A stretch of DNA of 64,000 nucleotides from NCBI GenBank assembly GCA_003665825.1, contig QPFY01000021.1, positions 124,001-188,000 on the forward strand, given 5' to 3'. Numbering within the stretch: position 1 is the first letter of the stretch; each line of letters opens with the position of its first letter. The position numbers and the translations under genes are program-made. The notes under the pieces were generated by a model. The model had not been told where the DNA came from. It was given only the letters and a program-made list of their open reading frames with translations, and did not search any database. Origin of the DNA: Microbotryum silenes-acaulis (taxonomy: Eukaryota > Basidiomycota > Microbotryomycetes > Microbotryales > Microbotryaceae). Below are positions 12,975 through 39,106 of this stretch, piece by piece.

Positions 12975-13601
12975 TCACTCAAGAAAGATAAGCATACGAT
13001 CGGACCTCGAGTCGCCACGCTCAATCCCTCCAACTCGGAAGACTAACCAATTCACTTGTAGTGTCAGGCACTTATTCCAGCACTGAGAAGCATTCTGCGC
13101 CCAATCGCAAACGCTTCCCGGCGCGTCCCCAACGTACATGCCATATCTGCCCTCGATGCAGGCATCCGTGCTGAGTTGGGAGGGGCATGGCACAGCCGAG
13201 ATGAGCAGAAAGAAGAGAACAAAAAAAAGGGGGGGTGTGGGGGTCAGGATCACACGTCCGGCGTTACTTAGCTGACGTCGAGGCAATGCTCGGTTAGTAG
13301 ACTAGGTATACGCACCTCTTGTAGCCGTAAGTCTTGTAGTTCGCCTTGCAATCGTTATGAGCATCTCTGTAAAGAAACCGAAATGTCAGATTAAATTACA
13401 GATTTGGGGCATAAAATGGACCTGGCTTACTCGCAGCGCTGATCGAGGTTGGGGCACCTGCCGTGCTTGGCCAGATCAGTGAGGCACTCTTCGACGACAA
13501 GACCCCAAAAGACCGTGATGTAGCGCAGCTATGACTCACCCGAGGGGGGAAGCTTGAATACCGACCACGGCGGCAACGAGGAGGATGGGTAGGAAACGCA
13601 T
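12975..13601 (-). pseudogene. Secreted cysteine-rich gene, repeat copy 1 (frameshifted exon 2)
   Basis: Counterpart of the intact gene at 35443-36073. Exons by homology: 13540-13601, 13431-13486, 13316-13366, 12975-13170. The signal peptide MRFLPILLVAAVVGIQA is intact. Exon 2 is 56 nt instead of 57 because one base is missing near 13481 (agtgagg against agtagagg). With the same splice sites the cysteine frame is therefore lost. A different donor inside exon 1 (G before gtattc) could restore the frame in exon 2 but would remove the signal-peptide cleavage region. Exon 3 (DAHNDCKANYKTYGYK) differs strongly from the fourth copy. It is probably a pseudogene, though alternative splicing cannot be excluded. 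A (AG)n microsatellite lies in its 5' UTR. Confidence 0.65.
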
Positions 13602-13660
13602 GTTAAGGGGGGGGGGTGTTCCAATCGATAAACTTGGTCGAATTCGGTGATGGGGTAGAT

Positions 13661-13662
<2 letters not shown>

Positions 13663-13694
<32 letters not shown>
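13663..13694. repeat. (AG)n microsatellite
   Basis: A pure AG dinucleotide run in the 5' flank of the minus-strand secreted-protein gene. It recurs in units 2 and 3 and is shorter in the fourth copy (near 36147). Confidence 0.9.
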
Positions 13695-13698
<4 letters not shown>

Positions 13699-13888
13699 TG
13701 AAAGTATGTCAAGGAAGTAAAAGCGGACTCGTGTCGTTCGCCATGCGGTGCTCATGCGGTGCAGTGTGTTTCGGAACTCCTTGACTCGGCGTCAACGCTG
13801 TCTCGGAAACTGCTTTGACCTCGCGCCACGCGCCACGCTGGCGCCGGTCGCTTGGAGTACGGGTTGAGTCGCGTGGCCCACGTGCACG

Positions 13889-14896
13889 CTACGCTTAAGC
13901 TTAGTTAGTTAACTAAGTACGCCACCGCGGATAGTTAACTAACTATCCCAACTATTGAGGCATAGTTGATAGTTAAATAGTTCTAGCTCGGAGGCTATCA
14001 TAGTTAACTATTGCAACTATGGCAACTATAGGGGTCGCCGAGGACTGCCGGGGCAAGGAGCATTGGCCAAGATGGCGATCGATTTCTTGACGACGCCTTC
14101 GACCGCCTACGATGCGGAACGCGCTTTTTCCGCTGGGCGCCATATCCTTAATCAACTGCAACACTTCCGGATCCCTCTTGAATGCCAAGATGTGCGTTGG
14201 CAGCTGGGCCGGCGCTGATGATGACGCTGCTCGTACGTAAGAAATTGATTGATCGAGTTACGATGATACTTACTAGTACTCGTGAGTTTATTTTGTTGTC
14301 CTGCCGCACCTTCCGGTTTCATCACTGACTCCAACTCTGCATACACAATTTGGCATATCTACAGCTATCGTCAGATTGTCATACAGCGCGCAGCCCTCAA
14401 AGGTCGTGCCCGCCAAGAGGCGCGCCACAGGAACTAGAGAAGCAATTTATCTCGATGATGATGATGATGAGGTGTAGGTCTGTCATGTAGAATCTCGTTC
14501 AAATGACAAATTACTGTTGTCAACGGTTGTTTCAAGAGTAATGTATACCGCTTGAGTTTATATAAGCTATGCTATTACACTTTCGTAAGAGGGTAGTTTG
14601 AGAGCATGGCATCGAGCGGCTCTTATAAGTCGGTGGCCGAACCAGAGGAGCAATAGGCTCAATACAACCAAGCAGTTGTTGTATACTGCTGAGCCCTATG
14701 GGGTAATTGCGTTGGGTAAGCCCTCGGCCTCAATGACGCTCGGCGTGCACCATGATTAGGGGCCATTTTTATAGTTATCCCTGGTTAACTATCCCAACTA
14801 TAGTAACTATTGGGTCATAGTTGATAGTTAGATAGTTATGGCTGGAAGGTGGGATAGTTAACTGACTAACTATGGAGCAACTAAGCTTAAGCGTAG
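13889..14896. mobile_element. Non-autonomous hAT-derived element (unit 1)
   Basis: It is bounded by an 18-bp inverted repeat, CTACGCTTAAGCTTAGTT, at 13889 and as its complement ending at 14896. Both ends carry further AT-rich subterminal repeats built on AGTTAACTAT motifs. The interior retains a piece of hAT transposase coding sequence (14033-14218). A clear 8-bp target duplication could not be identified. The fourth copy of the locus lacks this ~1 kb segment between gttgagtcg and gtgggagggattgg, so it is either an insertion into the repeat lineage or a loss from the fourth copy. Confidence 0.7.
14033..14218 (+). pseudogene. hAT transposase C-terminal dimerisation domain fragment
   Basis: The frame reads ALAKMAIDFLTTPSTAYDAE then RAFSAGRHILNQLQ. 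This matches the hAT dimerisation region (la..fL..p.ts...ER.FS.ag.i). Only about 60 residues remain and the DDE catalytic part is absent, so the element cannot mobilise itself. Confidence 0.7.
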
Positions 14897-15095
14897 CCTT
14901 GCCGGCGGCGGGCGTGGGAGGGATTGGACGCCGCCGGTCATGGTCTGTGCCTACTCGGCAGGTCACTTCTTCATTGATTTGCGCACCGGAGGTCGTATTC
15001 CTAGCTTCAATGATGGAAACACAGGTAGAGTGCCCATGACACGTAGGTCGGAAGGCCTGAACGTAGCGGCTTGAACCGCACGCCCGTGCGCCTGC
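14897..15095. repeat. Segment shared with the fourth copy, right of the hAT element
   Basis: It is co-linear with about 36340-36575 of the fourth copy. A ~45-bp stretch present in the fourth copy (near 36487-36531) is missing here. Homology stops at cgcctgc. Confidence 0.7.
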
Positions 15096-22684
<7,589 letters not shown>

Positions 22685-22832
22685 CCCCCTCCCTCTTCTT
22701 CTTCTTTCTCCTTCTTCCTCTTCCCCTCCCTCTTCTCCTTTCCCCCCTTTTTTTCTCTTTCCCTCTCCTCTTCCTTTTTTTTCCTTTTTCTTTTCCTCTC
22801 CTCCCCCCCCCAACCCCCGACATGGGTACGGG
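22685..22832. repeat. Pyrimidine-rich tract closing the unit
   Basis: A nearly pure C/T stretch followed by the junction catgggtacggg, after which the next unit begins. The same tract recurs at 32907-33054. Confidence 0.8.
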
Positions 22833-23196
22833 CCCGTTTTTCCGCCCTCTTTCACTACATAGTCTTTCCACGAAATCGTCTGTACCATCATTGCAAGCGA
22901 AGAAGACATTACACCAACCTGACTCCGCCTCTGAAATCTGAACCGACTCGTAAAGTAAACCCTCCCTCTCCGACCCGTCAAACTCCTCTCCCACTTTCCA
23001 TCTCATCTCGAGTTTTGCGACCGATAACCGACGACCGAACGAGGGCTGACCACCCCCTCTTTCCTCCAGAGGCTCGTTCCTCAGGGATTACGCTTGCCGC
23101 AGCACTCGTTCTCACAGCAAAGGGTTTGATTGCCCATGTCCTCAGGCTGCATATTATCGGACGAGCACCTAGTCACCATCAAAGTCGTTGGCCGGT

Positions 23197-23823
23197 TCAC
23201 TCAAGAAAGATAAGCATACGATCGGACCTCGAGTCGCCACGCTCAATCCCTCCAACTCGGAAGACTAACCAATTCACTTGTAGTGTCAGGCACTTATTCC
23301 AGCACTGAGAAGCATTCTGCGCCCAATCGCAAACGCTTCCCGGCGCGTCCCCAACGTACATGCCATATCTGCCCTCGATGCAGGCATCCGTGCTGAGTTG
23401 GGAGGGGCATGGCACAGCCGAGATGAGCAGAAAGAAGAGAACAAAAAAAAGGGGGGGTGTGGGGGTCAGGATCACACGTCCGGCGTTACTTAGCTGACGT
23501 CGAGGCAATGCTCGGTTAGTAGACTAGGTATACGCACCTCTTGTAGCCGTAAGTCTTGTAGTTCGCCTTGCAATCGTTATGAGCATCTCTGTAAAGAAAC
23601 CGAAATGTCAGATTAAATTACAGATTTGGGGCATAAAATGGACCTGGCTTACTCGCAGCGCTGATCGAGGTTGGGGCACCTGCCGTGCTTGGCCAGATCA
23701 GTGAGGCACTCTTCGACGACAAGACCCCAAAAGACCGTGATGTAGCGCAGCTATGACTCACCCGAGGGGGGAAGCTTGAATACCGACCACGGCGGCAACG
23801 AGGAGGATGGGTAGGAAACGCAT
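23197..23823 (-). pseudogene. Secreted cysteine-rich gene, repeat copy 2 (frameshifted exon 2)
   Basis: Same structure and same one-base deficit in exon 2 as copy 1. Exons by homology: 23762-23823, 23653-23708, 23538-23588, 23197-23392. Confidence 0.65.
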
Positions 23824-23882
23824 GTTAAGGGGGGGGGGTGTTCCAATCGATAAACTTGGTCGAATTCGGTGATGGGGTAGAT

Positions 23883-23920
<38 letters not shown>

Positions 23921-24110
23921 TGAAAGTATGTCAAGGAAGTAAAAGCGGACTCGTGTCGTTCGCCATGCGGTGCTCATGCGGTGCAGTGTGTTTCGGAACT
24001 CCTTGACTCGGCGTCAACGCTGTCTCGGAAACTGCTTTGACCTCGCGCCACGCGCCACGCTGGCGCCGGTCGCTTGGAGTACGGGTTGAGTCGCGTGGCC
24101 CACGTGCACG

Positions 24111-25118
24111 CTACGCTTAAGCTTAGTTAGTTAACTAAGTACGCCACCGCGGATAGTTAACTAACTATCCCAACTATTGAGGCATAGTTGATAGTTAAAT
24201 AGTTCTAGCTCGGAGGCTATCATAGTTAACTATTGCAACTATGGCAACTATAGGGGTCGCCGAGGACTGCCGGGGCAAGGAGCATTGGCCAAGATGGCGA
24301 TCGATTTCTTGACGACGCCTTCGACCGCCTACGATGCGGAACGCGCTTTTTCCGCTGGGCGCCATATCCTTAATCAACTGCAACACTTCCGGATCCCTCT
24401 TGAATGCCAAGATGTGCGTTGGCAGCTGGGCCGGCGCTGATGATGACGCTGCTCGTACGTAAGAAATTGATTGATCGAGTTACGATGATACTTACTAGTA
24501 CTCGTGAGTTTATTTTGTTGTCCTGCCGCACCTTCCGGTTTCATCACTGACTCCAACTCTGCATACACAATTTGGCATATCTACAGCTATCGTCAGATTG
24601 TCATACAGCGCGCAGCCCTCAAAGGTCGTGCCCGCCAAGAGGCGCGCCACAGGAACTAGAGAAGCAATTTATCTCGATGATGATGATGATGAGGTGTAGG
24701 TCTGTCATGTAGAATCTCGTTCAAATGACAAATTACTGTTGTCAACGGTTGTTTCAAGAGTAATGTATACCGCTTGAGTTTATATAAGCTATGCTATTAC
24801 ACTTTCGTAAGAGGGTAGTTTGAGAGCATGGCATCGAGCGGCTCTTATAAGTCGGTGGCCGAACCAGAGGAGCAATAGGCTCAATACAACCAAGCAGTTG
24901 TTGTATACTGCTGAGCCCTATGGGGTAATTGCGTTGGGTAAGCCCTCGGCCTCAATGACGCTCGGCGTGCACCATGATTAGGGGCCATTTTTATAGTTAT
25001 CCCTGGTTAACTATCCCAACTATAGTAACTATTGGGTCATAGTTGATAGTTAGATAGTTATGGCTGGAAGGTGGGATAGTTAACTGACTAACTATGGAGC
25101 AACTAAGCTTAAGCGTAG
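24111..25118. mobile_element. hAT-derived element (unit 2)
   Basis: Copy of the element at 13889-14896, with the same inverted repeats. The transposase remnant lies at 24255-24440. Confidence 0.7.
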
Positions 25119-25317
25119 CCTTGCCGGCGGCGGGCGTGGGAGGGATTGGACGCCGCCGGTCATGGTCTGTGCCTACTCGGCAGGTCACTTCTTCATTGAT
25201 TTGCGCACCGGAGGTCGTATTCCTAGCTTCAATGATGGAAACACAGGTAGAGTGCCCATGACACGTAGGTCGGAAGGCCTGAACGTAGCGGCTTGAACCG
25301 CACGCCCGTGCGCCTGC

Positions 25318-32906
<7,589 letters not shown>

Positions 32907-33418
32907 CCCCCTCCCTCTTCTTCTTCTTTCTCCTTCTTCCTCTTCCCCTCCCTCTTCTCCTTTCCCCCCTTTTTTTCTCTTTCCCTCTCCTCTTCCTTTT
33001 TTTTCCTTTTTCTTTTCCTCTCCTCCCCCCCCCAACCCCCGACATGGGTACGGGCCCGTTTTTCCGCCCTCTTTCACTACATAGTCTTTCCACGAAATCG
33101 TCTGTACCATCATTGCAAGCGAAGAAGACATTACACCAACCTGACTCCGCCTCTGAAATCTGAACCGACTCGTAAAGTAAACCCTCCCTCTCCGACCCGT
33201 CAAACTCCTCTCCCACTTTCCATCTCATCTCGAGTTTTGCGACCGATAACCGACGACCGAACGAGGGCTGACCACCCCCTCTTTCCTCCAGAGGCTCGTT
33301 CCTCAGGGATTACGCTTGCCGCAGCACTCGTTCTCACAGCAAAGGGTTTGATTGCCCATGTCCTCAGGCTGCATATTATCGGACGAGCACCTAGTCACCA
33401 TCAAAGTCGTTGGCCGGT

Positions 33419-34045
33419 TCACTCAAGAAAGATAAGCATACGATCGGACCTCGAGTCGCCACGCTCAATCCCTCCAACTCGGAAGACTAACCAATTCACT
33501 TGTAGTGTCAGGCACTTATTCCAGCACTGAGAAGCATTCTGCGCCCAATCGCAAACGCTTCCCGGCGCGTCCCCAACGTACATGCCATATCTGCCCTCGA
33601 TGCAGGCATCCGTGCTGAGTTGGGAGGGGCATGGCACAGCCGAGATGAGCAGAAAGAAGAGAACAAAAAAAAGGGGGGGTGTGGGGGTCAGGATCACACG
33701 TCCGGCGTTACTTAGCTGACGTCGAGGCAATGCTCGGTTAGTAGACTAGGTATACGCACCTCTTGTAGCCGTAAGTCTTGTAGTTCGCCTTGCAATCGTT
33801 ATGAGCATCTCTGTAAAGAAACCGAAATGTCAGATTAAATTACAGATTTGGGGCATAAAATGGACCTGGCTTACTCGCAGCGCTGATCGAGGTTGGGGCA
33901 CCTGCCGTGCTTGGCCAGATCAGTGAGGCACTCTTCGACGACAAGACCCCAAAAGACCGTGATGTAGCGCAGCTATGACTCACCCGAGGGGGGAAGCTTG
34001 AATACCGACCACGGCGGCAACGAGGAGGATGGGTAGGAAACGCAT
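33419..34045 (-). pseudogene. Secreted cysteine-rich gene, repeat copy 3 (frameshifted exon 2)
   Basis: Same as copies 1 and 2. Exons by homology: 33984-34045, 33875-33930, 33760-33810, 33419-33614. Confidence 0.65.
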
Positions 34046-34104
34046 GTTAAGGGGGGGGGGTGTTCCAATCGATAAACTTGGTCGAATTCGGTGATGGGGT
34101 AGAT

Positions 34105-34142
<38 letters not shown>

Positions 34143-34332
34143 TGAAAGTATGTCAAGGAAGTAAAAGCGGACTCGTGTCGTTCGCCATGCGGTGCTCATG
34201 CGGTGCAGTGTGTTTCGGAACTCCTTGACTCGGCGTCAACGCTGTCTCGGAAACTGCTTTGACCTCGCGCCACGCGCCACGCTGGCGCCGGTCGCTTGGA
34301 GTACGGGTTGAGTCGCGTGGCCCACGTGCACG

Positions 34333-35111
34333 CTACGCTTAAGCTTAGTTAGTTAACTAAGTACGCCACCGCGGATAGTTAACTAACTATCCCAACTATT
34401 GAGGCATAGTTGATAGTTAAATAGTTCTAGCTCGGAGGCTATCATAGTTAACTATTGCAACTATGGCAACTATAGGGGTCGCCGAGGACTGCCGGGGCAA
34501 GGAGCATTGGCCAAGATGGCGATCGATTTCTTGACGACGCCTTCGACCGCCTACGATGCGGAACGCGCTTTTTCCGCTGGGCGCCATATCCTTAATCAAC
34601 TGCAACACTTCCGGATCCCTCTTGAATGCCAAGATGTGCGTTGGCAGCTGGGCCGGCGCTGATGATGACGCTGCTCGTACGTAAGAAATTGATTGATCGA
34701 GTTACGATGATACTTACTAGTACTCGTGAGTTTATTTTGTTGTCCTGCCGCACCTTCCGGTTTCATCACTGACTCCAACTCTGCATACACAATTTGGCAT
34801 ATCTACAGCTATCGTCAGATTGTCATACAGCGCGCAGCCCTCAAAGGTCGTGCCCGCCAAGAGGCGCGCCACAGGAACTAGAGAAGCAATTTATCTCGAT
34901 GATGATGATGATGTGTAGGTCTGTCATGTAGAATCTCGTTCAAATGACAAATTACTGTTGTCAACTGTTGTTTCAAGAGTAATGTATACCGCTTGAGTTT
35001 ATATAAGCTATGCTATTACACTTTCGTAAGAGGGTAGTTTGAGAGCATGGCATCGAGCGGCTCTCATAAGTCGGTGGCAGAACCAGATGAGCAATAGGCT
35101 CACTACAACCA
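34333..35111. mobile_element. hAT-derived element, truncated (unit 3)
   Basis: The left inverted repeat and transposase remnant (34477-34662) are present. The right end is missing because the unit is broken at 35111. Confidence 0.65.
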
Positions 35112-35442
35112 AACCACGAAATCGTCTGTACCATCATTGCAAGGGAAGAAGACACTACACCAACCTGACTCCGCCTCTCAGATCTGAACCGACTCGTAAA
35201 GTAAACCCTCCCTCTCCGACCCGTCAAACTCCTTTCCCACTTTCCATCTCATCTCGTGTTGTGCGACCGATAACCGACGACCGAACGAGGGCTGACCACC
35301 CCCTCTTTCCTCCAGAGGCTCGTTCCTCAGGGATTACGCTTGCCGCAGCACTCGTTCTCACAGCAAAGGGTTTGATTGCCCATGTCCTCAGGCTGCATAT
35401 TATCGGACGAGCACCTAGTCACCATCAAAGTCGTTGGCCGGT

Positions 35443-36073
35443 TCACTCAAGAAAGATAAGCATACGATCGGACCTCGAGTCGCCACGCTCAATCCCTCCA
35501 ACTCGGAAGACTAACCAATTCACTTGTAGTGTCAGGCACTTATTCCAGCACTGAGAAGCATTCTGCGCCCAATCGCAAACGCTTCCCGGCGCGTCCCCAA
35601 CGTACATGCCATATCTGCCCTCGATGCAGGCATCCGTGCTGAGTTGGGAGGGGCATGGCACAGCCGAGATGAGCAGAAAGAGAACAAAAAAAAGGGGGGG
35701 TGTGGGGGTCAGGATCACACGTCCGGCGTTACTTAGCTGACGTCGAGGCAGTGCTCGGTTAGACTAGGTATACGCACCTGGTGTAACCCTGGCTTGTGAA
35801 GTTCACATTGCAATATGTATGAGCGTCACTGCAAAGAAACCGAAATGTCAGATTAAATTACAGATTTGGGGCATAAAATGGACCTGGCTTACTCGCAGCG
35901 CTGATCGAGGTTGGGGCACCTGCCGTGCTTGGCCAGATCAGTAGAGGCACTCTTCGACGACAAGACCCCAAAAGACCGTGAGGTAGCGCAGCTATGACTC
36001 ACCCGAGGAGGGAAGCTTGAATACCGACTACGGCGGCACCGAGGAGGATGGGTAGGAAACGCATGTTACGCAT
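35443..36073 (-). CDS. Small secreted cysteine-rich protein (family member C, intact copy)
   Basis: Exons by eye: 36003-36073, 35893-35949, 35778-35828, 35443-35638. Two in-frame ATGs (36073, 36064) give 124 or 121 aa. All introns are in phase 2; internal exons are 57 and 51 nt. The signal peptide is MRFLPILLGAAVVGIQA. Cysteines: CPNLDQRCDDAHTYC (C-x6-C-x6-C, that is, the family C-x6-C-x2-C-x3-C without its third Cys), then CIEG and CDWAQNASQCWNKC (C-x8-C-x3-C). The 51-nt third exon is the same length as in the genes at 5862 and 7278. A donor-like gtgaat and an acceptor-like ttgag just before the stop allow a last intron that would remove about 26 residues. A poly-G run lies just upstream of the start. 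Function unknown; secretion is inferred. Confidence 0.75.
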
Positions 36074-36077
36074 GTTA

Positions 36078-36101
36078 GGGGGGGGGGGGGGGGGGGGGGG
36101 G
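36078..36101. repeat. Poly-G tract in 5' UTR of the secreted gene
   Basis: About 24 G on the plus strand (poly-C in the transcript). It is immediately upstream of the first ATG, and shorter (about 9-10) in the repeat units. Confidence 0.85.
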
Positions 36102-36789
36102 TTCCAATCGATAAACTTGGTCGAATTCGGTGATGGGGTGGATGAAGAGAGAGAGAGAGAGAAAGCCTGAAAGTATGTCAAAGAAATAAAAGCGGACTCG
36201 TGTCGTTCGCCATGTGATGCTCATGCGGTGCAGTGTGTTTCGGAACTCCTTGACTCGGCGTCAACGCTGTCTCGGAAACTGCTTTGACCTCGCGCCACGC
36301 GCCACGCCGACTCCGGTCGCGTGGAGTACGGGTTGAGTCGGGTGGGAGGGATTGGACGCCAGTCATGATCTGTGCCTACTCGGCAGGTCACTTCTTCATT
36401 GATTTGCGTACCGGAGGTCGTATTCCTAGCTTCAATGATGCAAACACAAGTAGAGTGCCCGTGACACGTAGGTCGGAAGGCCTGAAACGATCGGAGATGT
36501 TCCCGGTGCCGGCGATGCGGACGACGTCCTGACTAGCGGCTTGAACCGCACGCCCGTGATAGGCTGTGCGCCTGCCCTCTGGGATTCAACCGAACGACGT
36601 CCAAGACATTGACTAGTAGAGGGGTTCCCCAACTCCCCGCTTAGCGTATGCAAATCATCAGTCTAATTGAGTTCGGCGTCTTTCGGCAATTTTCAATGGA
36701 TATCACCAGTGTCTCACCATCACGGGCGCTCCCTTCCCCTTTCGCATCACTCCCCTCTCTTAACCGATCGATTATCCTATCTTTCAGTC

Positions 36790-36945
36790 ATTCGTTTCCT
36801 CCCCATCTTCCTCTTGGCGGCTATTGTTAGCGTTCAAGACGCCCATCCGAGAAGTGGACCTTCACCACTGAGAGCTTCATGGAACGTCGCTTCCCCCTAT
36901 AAACTGACAGCGCGCCAACCCACACCTCGATCGGAGAACCGGCTT
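36790..36945 (+). pseudogene. Decayed relative of the secreted cysteine-rich gene
   Basis: The plus-strand frame reads (I)RFLPIFLLAAIVSVQDA, closely resembling the signal peptide of the gene at 35443-36073 (MRFLPILLGAAVVGIQA), but ATT stands in place of the start ATG. About 100 bp further, the bases cacctcgatcgg resemble the exon-2 sequence around CPNLDQRC, with cysteine codons changed. It is in the opposite orientation to the intact copy, which suggests an inverted duplication. No complete gene can be built. Confidence 0.55.
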
Positions 36946-39106
36946 CGAATCTAAGTTCTCACACAAGTGGCTTCCCGACCAGTGCACGAGTCTTGTCGCT
37001 CCAGACAGCTGGCGTTTGGTAACTCCACAGTAGCTCCCCTGTTCGTCATACCGTCATCGTTCTTCTACTTCTGTTTAGGCAAGCGAGAGAGCATTGCAAG
37101 CATTTTCAGTCGGGGGCGGCCAATCACTCTTTCAAGTAAGACAGTTCCCCGCTACCATTCCCGCTTCAAAACTTACAGAGTGTTGCCCTGGTGTCATGTT
37201 GACTGCGTCCTCTATCGCCTGACGAGAATAAGGAGAAAAATTACGTCGCCGACCAAAACGAAGCTCGTTGTGGTAGCTTCGGGTTGCTTCGCGTGTTAAA
37301 TTCGCGGACAAGATGACGACGTGCTGGTCACAAAGCCACTGAAACTCTTCTCCGCAAGTTATATAGTCTCCTTCTCTGTGGTTTGGAGCAGATGTGACGA
37401 GGTGTCAGAAGTAAATGCCTCCGCCGTTGTTCTCTCCCATTTCATAGCTGCGGATCTCTCCTCGTGCTGCGTGGACCAAGGCTGCTGTGACGGCAGTGAG
37501 GAATCCTGAACCCCCAATCGCAACAAAAGTCGTTTCTGGGTAACCCAGCATTATCATCAAGACAGCCAATCTTTTGATTGATCAGGGTTGTTGGTATTCC
37601 TGCATGCAAAGGTGCAAGTTTAGGGGGGGGGGGGGGGGGGGGGCGAAATGGGCAACGAGGCTCGAACGTTTTCGAACTCTCGAGTTTTGTCAGTGCGTTT
37701 CGTTACTTGCATATATTCTCAATTCCTTTCATGTTCAATTGGACTGTGATTCTTTTTGAACACGGCGCGGCGAGTTCTTCGAACCAAGCAGGTATGCATG
37801 CACATGAGGAGAATGCGGGCGTTGATGGGGGCAGGTATTTGCGCAGCCTTTTCCCGAAACGGTGTACTACAGCCGATATCTCCGCCTGTTTAATATCGGA
37901 AATAGGCGATAGACCCACAGTATCACGTGAAATTGATGAACATGTGTTGAAACCAGGCGTGACCTAAATAAATGTGACACCAGCCCGTCCCCCTTGCCGT
38001 GTTCACCGACCGCAGGTCCGAGATCCGGGCGATGCTTCACGGGCGGGAACACCCTCGGTTGAGCTTGTGTCTATCAAGCGATCTCGGCAAATCGGATGAA
38101 CGTGACTCAAAATCATGTGCACAAATGATGGGAACCGGGAGGTCAAAGAAAGCTAGCGGTGTTTCAAAGCTTATGGCGACGTCTCGGACGTTCGGCCTCG
38201 GAAGTGATTCGATAACTGTGCTGTGCATTAATGCGTTCCCGGAGCGGCGTCACGGAGCGGGTTCCTGAACCGCTGACGGAAAACATCATCTTCCGGAGCT
38301 TGTCGATCAATTTCAAGTAAGTGCTCGATCCTCGTGGACTAGCCCACCAAAGCCCGTTACACATACTCAAACTGGGGCGTGAAAGCTCACTGAACGAAAC
38401 CTTGCAGATTCTGAATCAAATCCGAAAAAGGATCGCGAAATGCACGCACAAGAATCATTCAGGTCACCACCCCAGTAGAAGTTCTGGGCTTCAGGCCCAT
38501 AAACCCGTTTGCAAGTGGTGCCAACTCAACCTCGCCAGGCGAAGCTGCTTCCATGTTGGCGACAGGATCTACCGGTCGAAAGTTAGTTCTTCGAGCCCGA
38601 AGTCGCACGGGCGGCCCGGTTTCACCTTGAGACCGAAAGAAGCGGTCGCGTTTGGCACTAGTTAATCATTCGATCCGATACACTGCGATTTACCTCGCAA
38701 GAAGTCCTTGCATCTTCCCAGAAGCTGGTAATACTCTGGCCGCGAAGACATTTTGGATGATTTGAAGCGCAGAAGATGAAAAGTCGACCATTGCAAGAAG
38801 CAAGAAAATTTCAACGACGGAGAAAGCGTCTATGAAACTCCAATTAAGGGTTGTCCAAGGGTGTAAAAATATGTACATAAGGATGGAAGAGGACTGTCTC
38901 GCAAGCGAGGAAGAAGAACGAATTTGATTCGACCAGATGGCGAAGAGGAGCTAGTAACCCGAACGACGCATCCTCTTCTCGGTCGGTCCACCTTGCATAT
39001 CACAACAATGTCTGCACTTGTCATGATTTATGAAAGGGTTCCATCTAATGATACCGATTTCTTCAGCTTCAAACCAAACCTTCACGAGTCCTAATCCGAC
39101 TTGGAC
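36946..39106. other. Intergenic, no gene recognised
   Basis: About 2.2 kb between family relics. The open frames here have no signal peptide plus exon structure that I can support. A plus-strand frame with CKWCQLNLARRSC lies near 38510, but nothing confirms it as an exon. A poly-G run lies at 37623-37643. Confidence 0.45.
37623..37643. repeat. Poly-G tract
   Basis: A run of about 21 G in a non-coding stretch. Confidence 0.9.

Larger units (their letters stand above)
33055..35111. repeat. Tandem segmental repeat, unit 3 (truncated)
   Basis: It matches the start of units 1 and 2 up to the inside of the hAT element (equivalent to about 14668). At ctacaaccaa it joins abruptly to the start of the fourth copy (ccacgaaatcgtctg). 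A few point differences accumulate near this breakpoint, and a gatgat run is one repeat shorter than in units 1 and 2 (near 34900). Confidence 0.85.
35112..36575. repeat. Fourth, transposon-free copy of the locus
   Basis: It is co-linear with the repeat units from the equivalent of 12645 to 13870 and again to about 15095, without the hAT element and without Copia. It keeps bases that the units have lost (one in exon 2 of the secreted gene and about 45 bp near 36490). It is therefore the best candidate for the ancestral state. Confidence 0.8.

Noticed and set aside
13663..13694. Repeat arrays considered as possible CRISPR
   Set aside because: These are dinucleotide and homopolymer runs in a eukaryotic genome, with no spacer structure.
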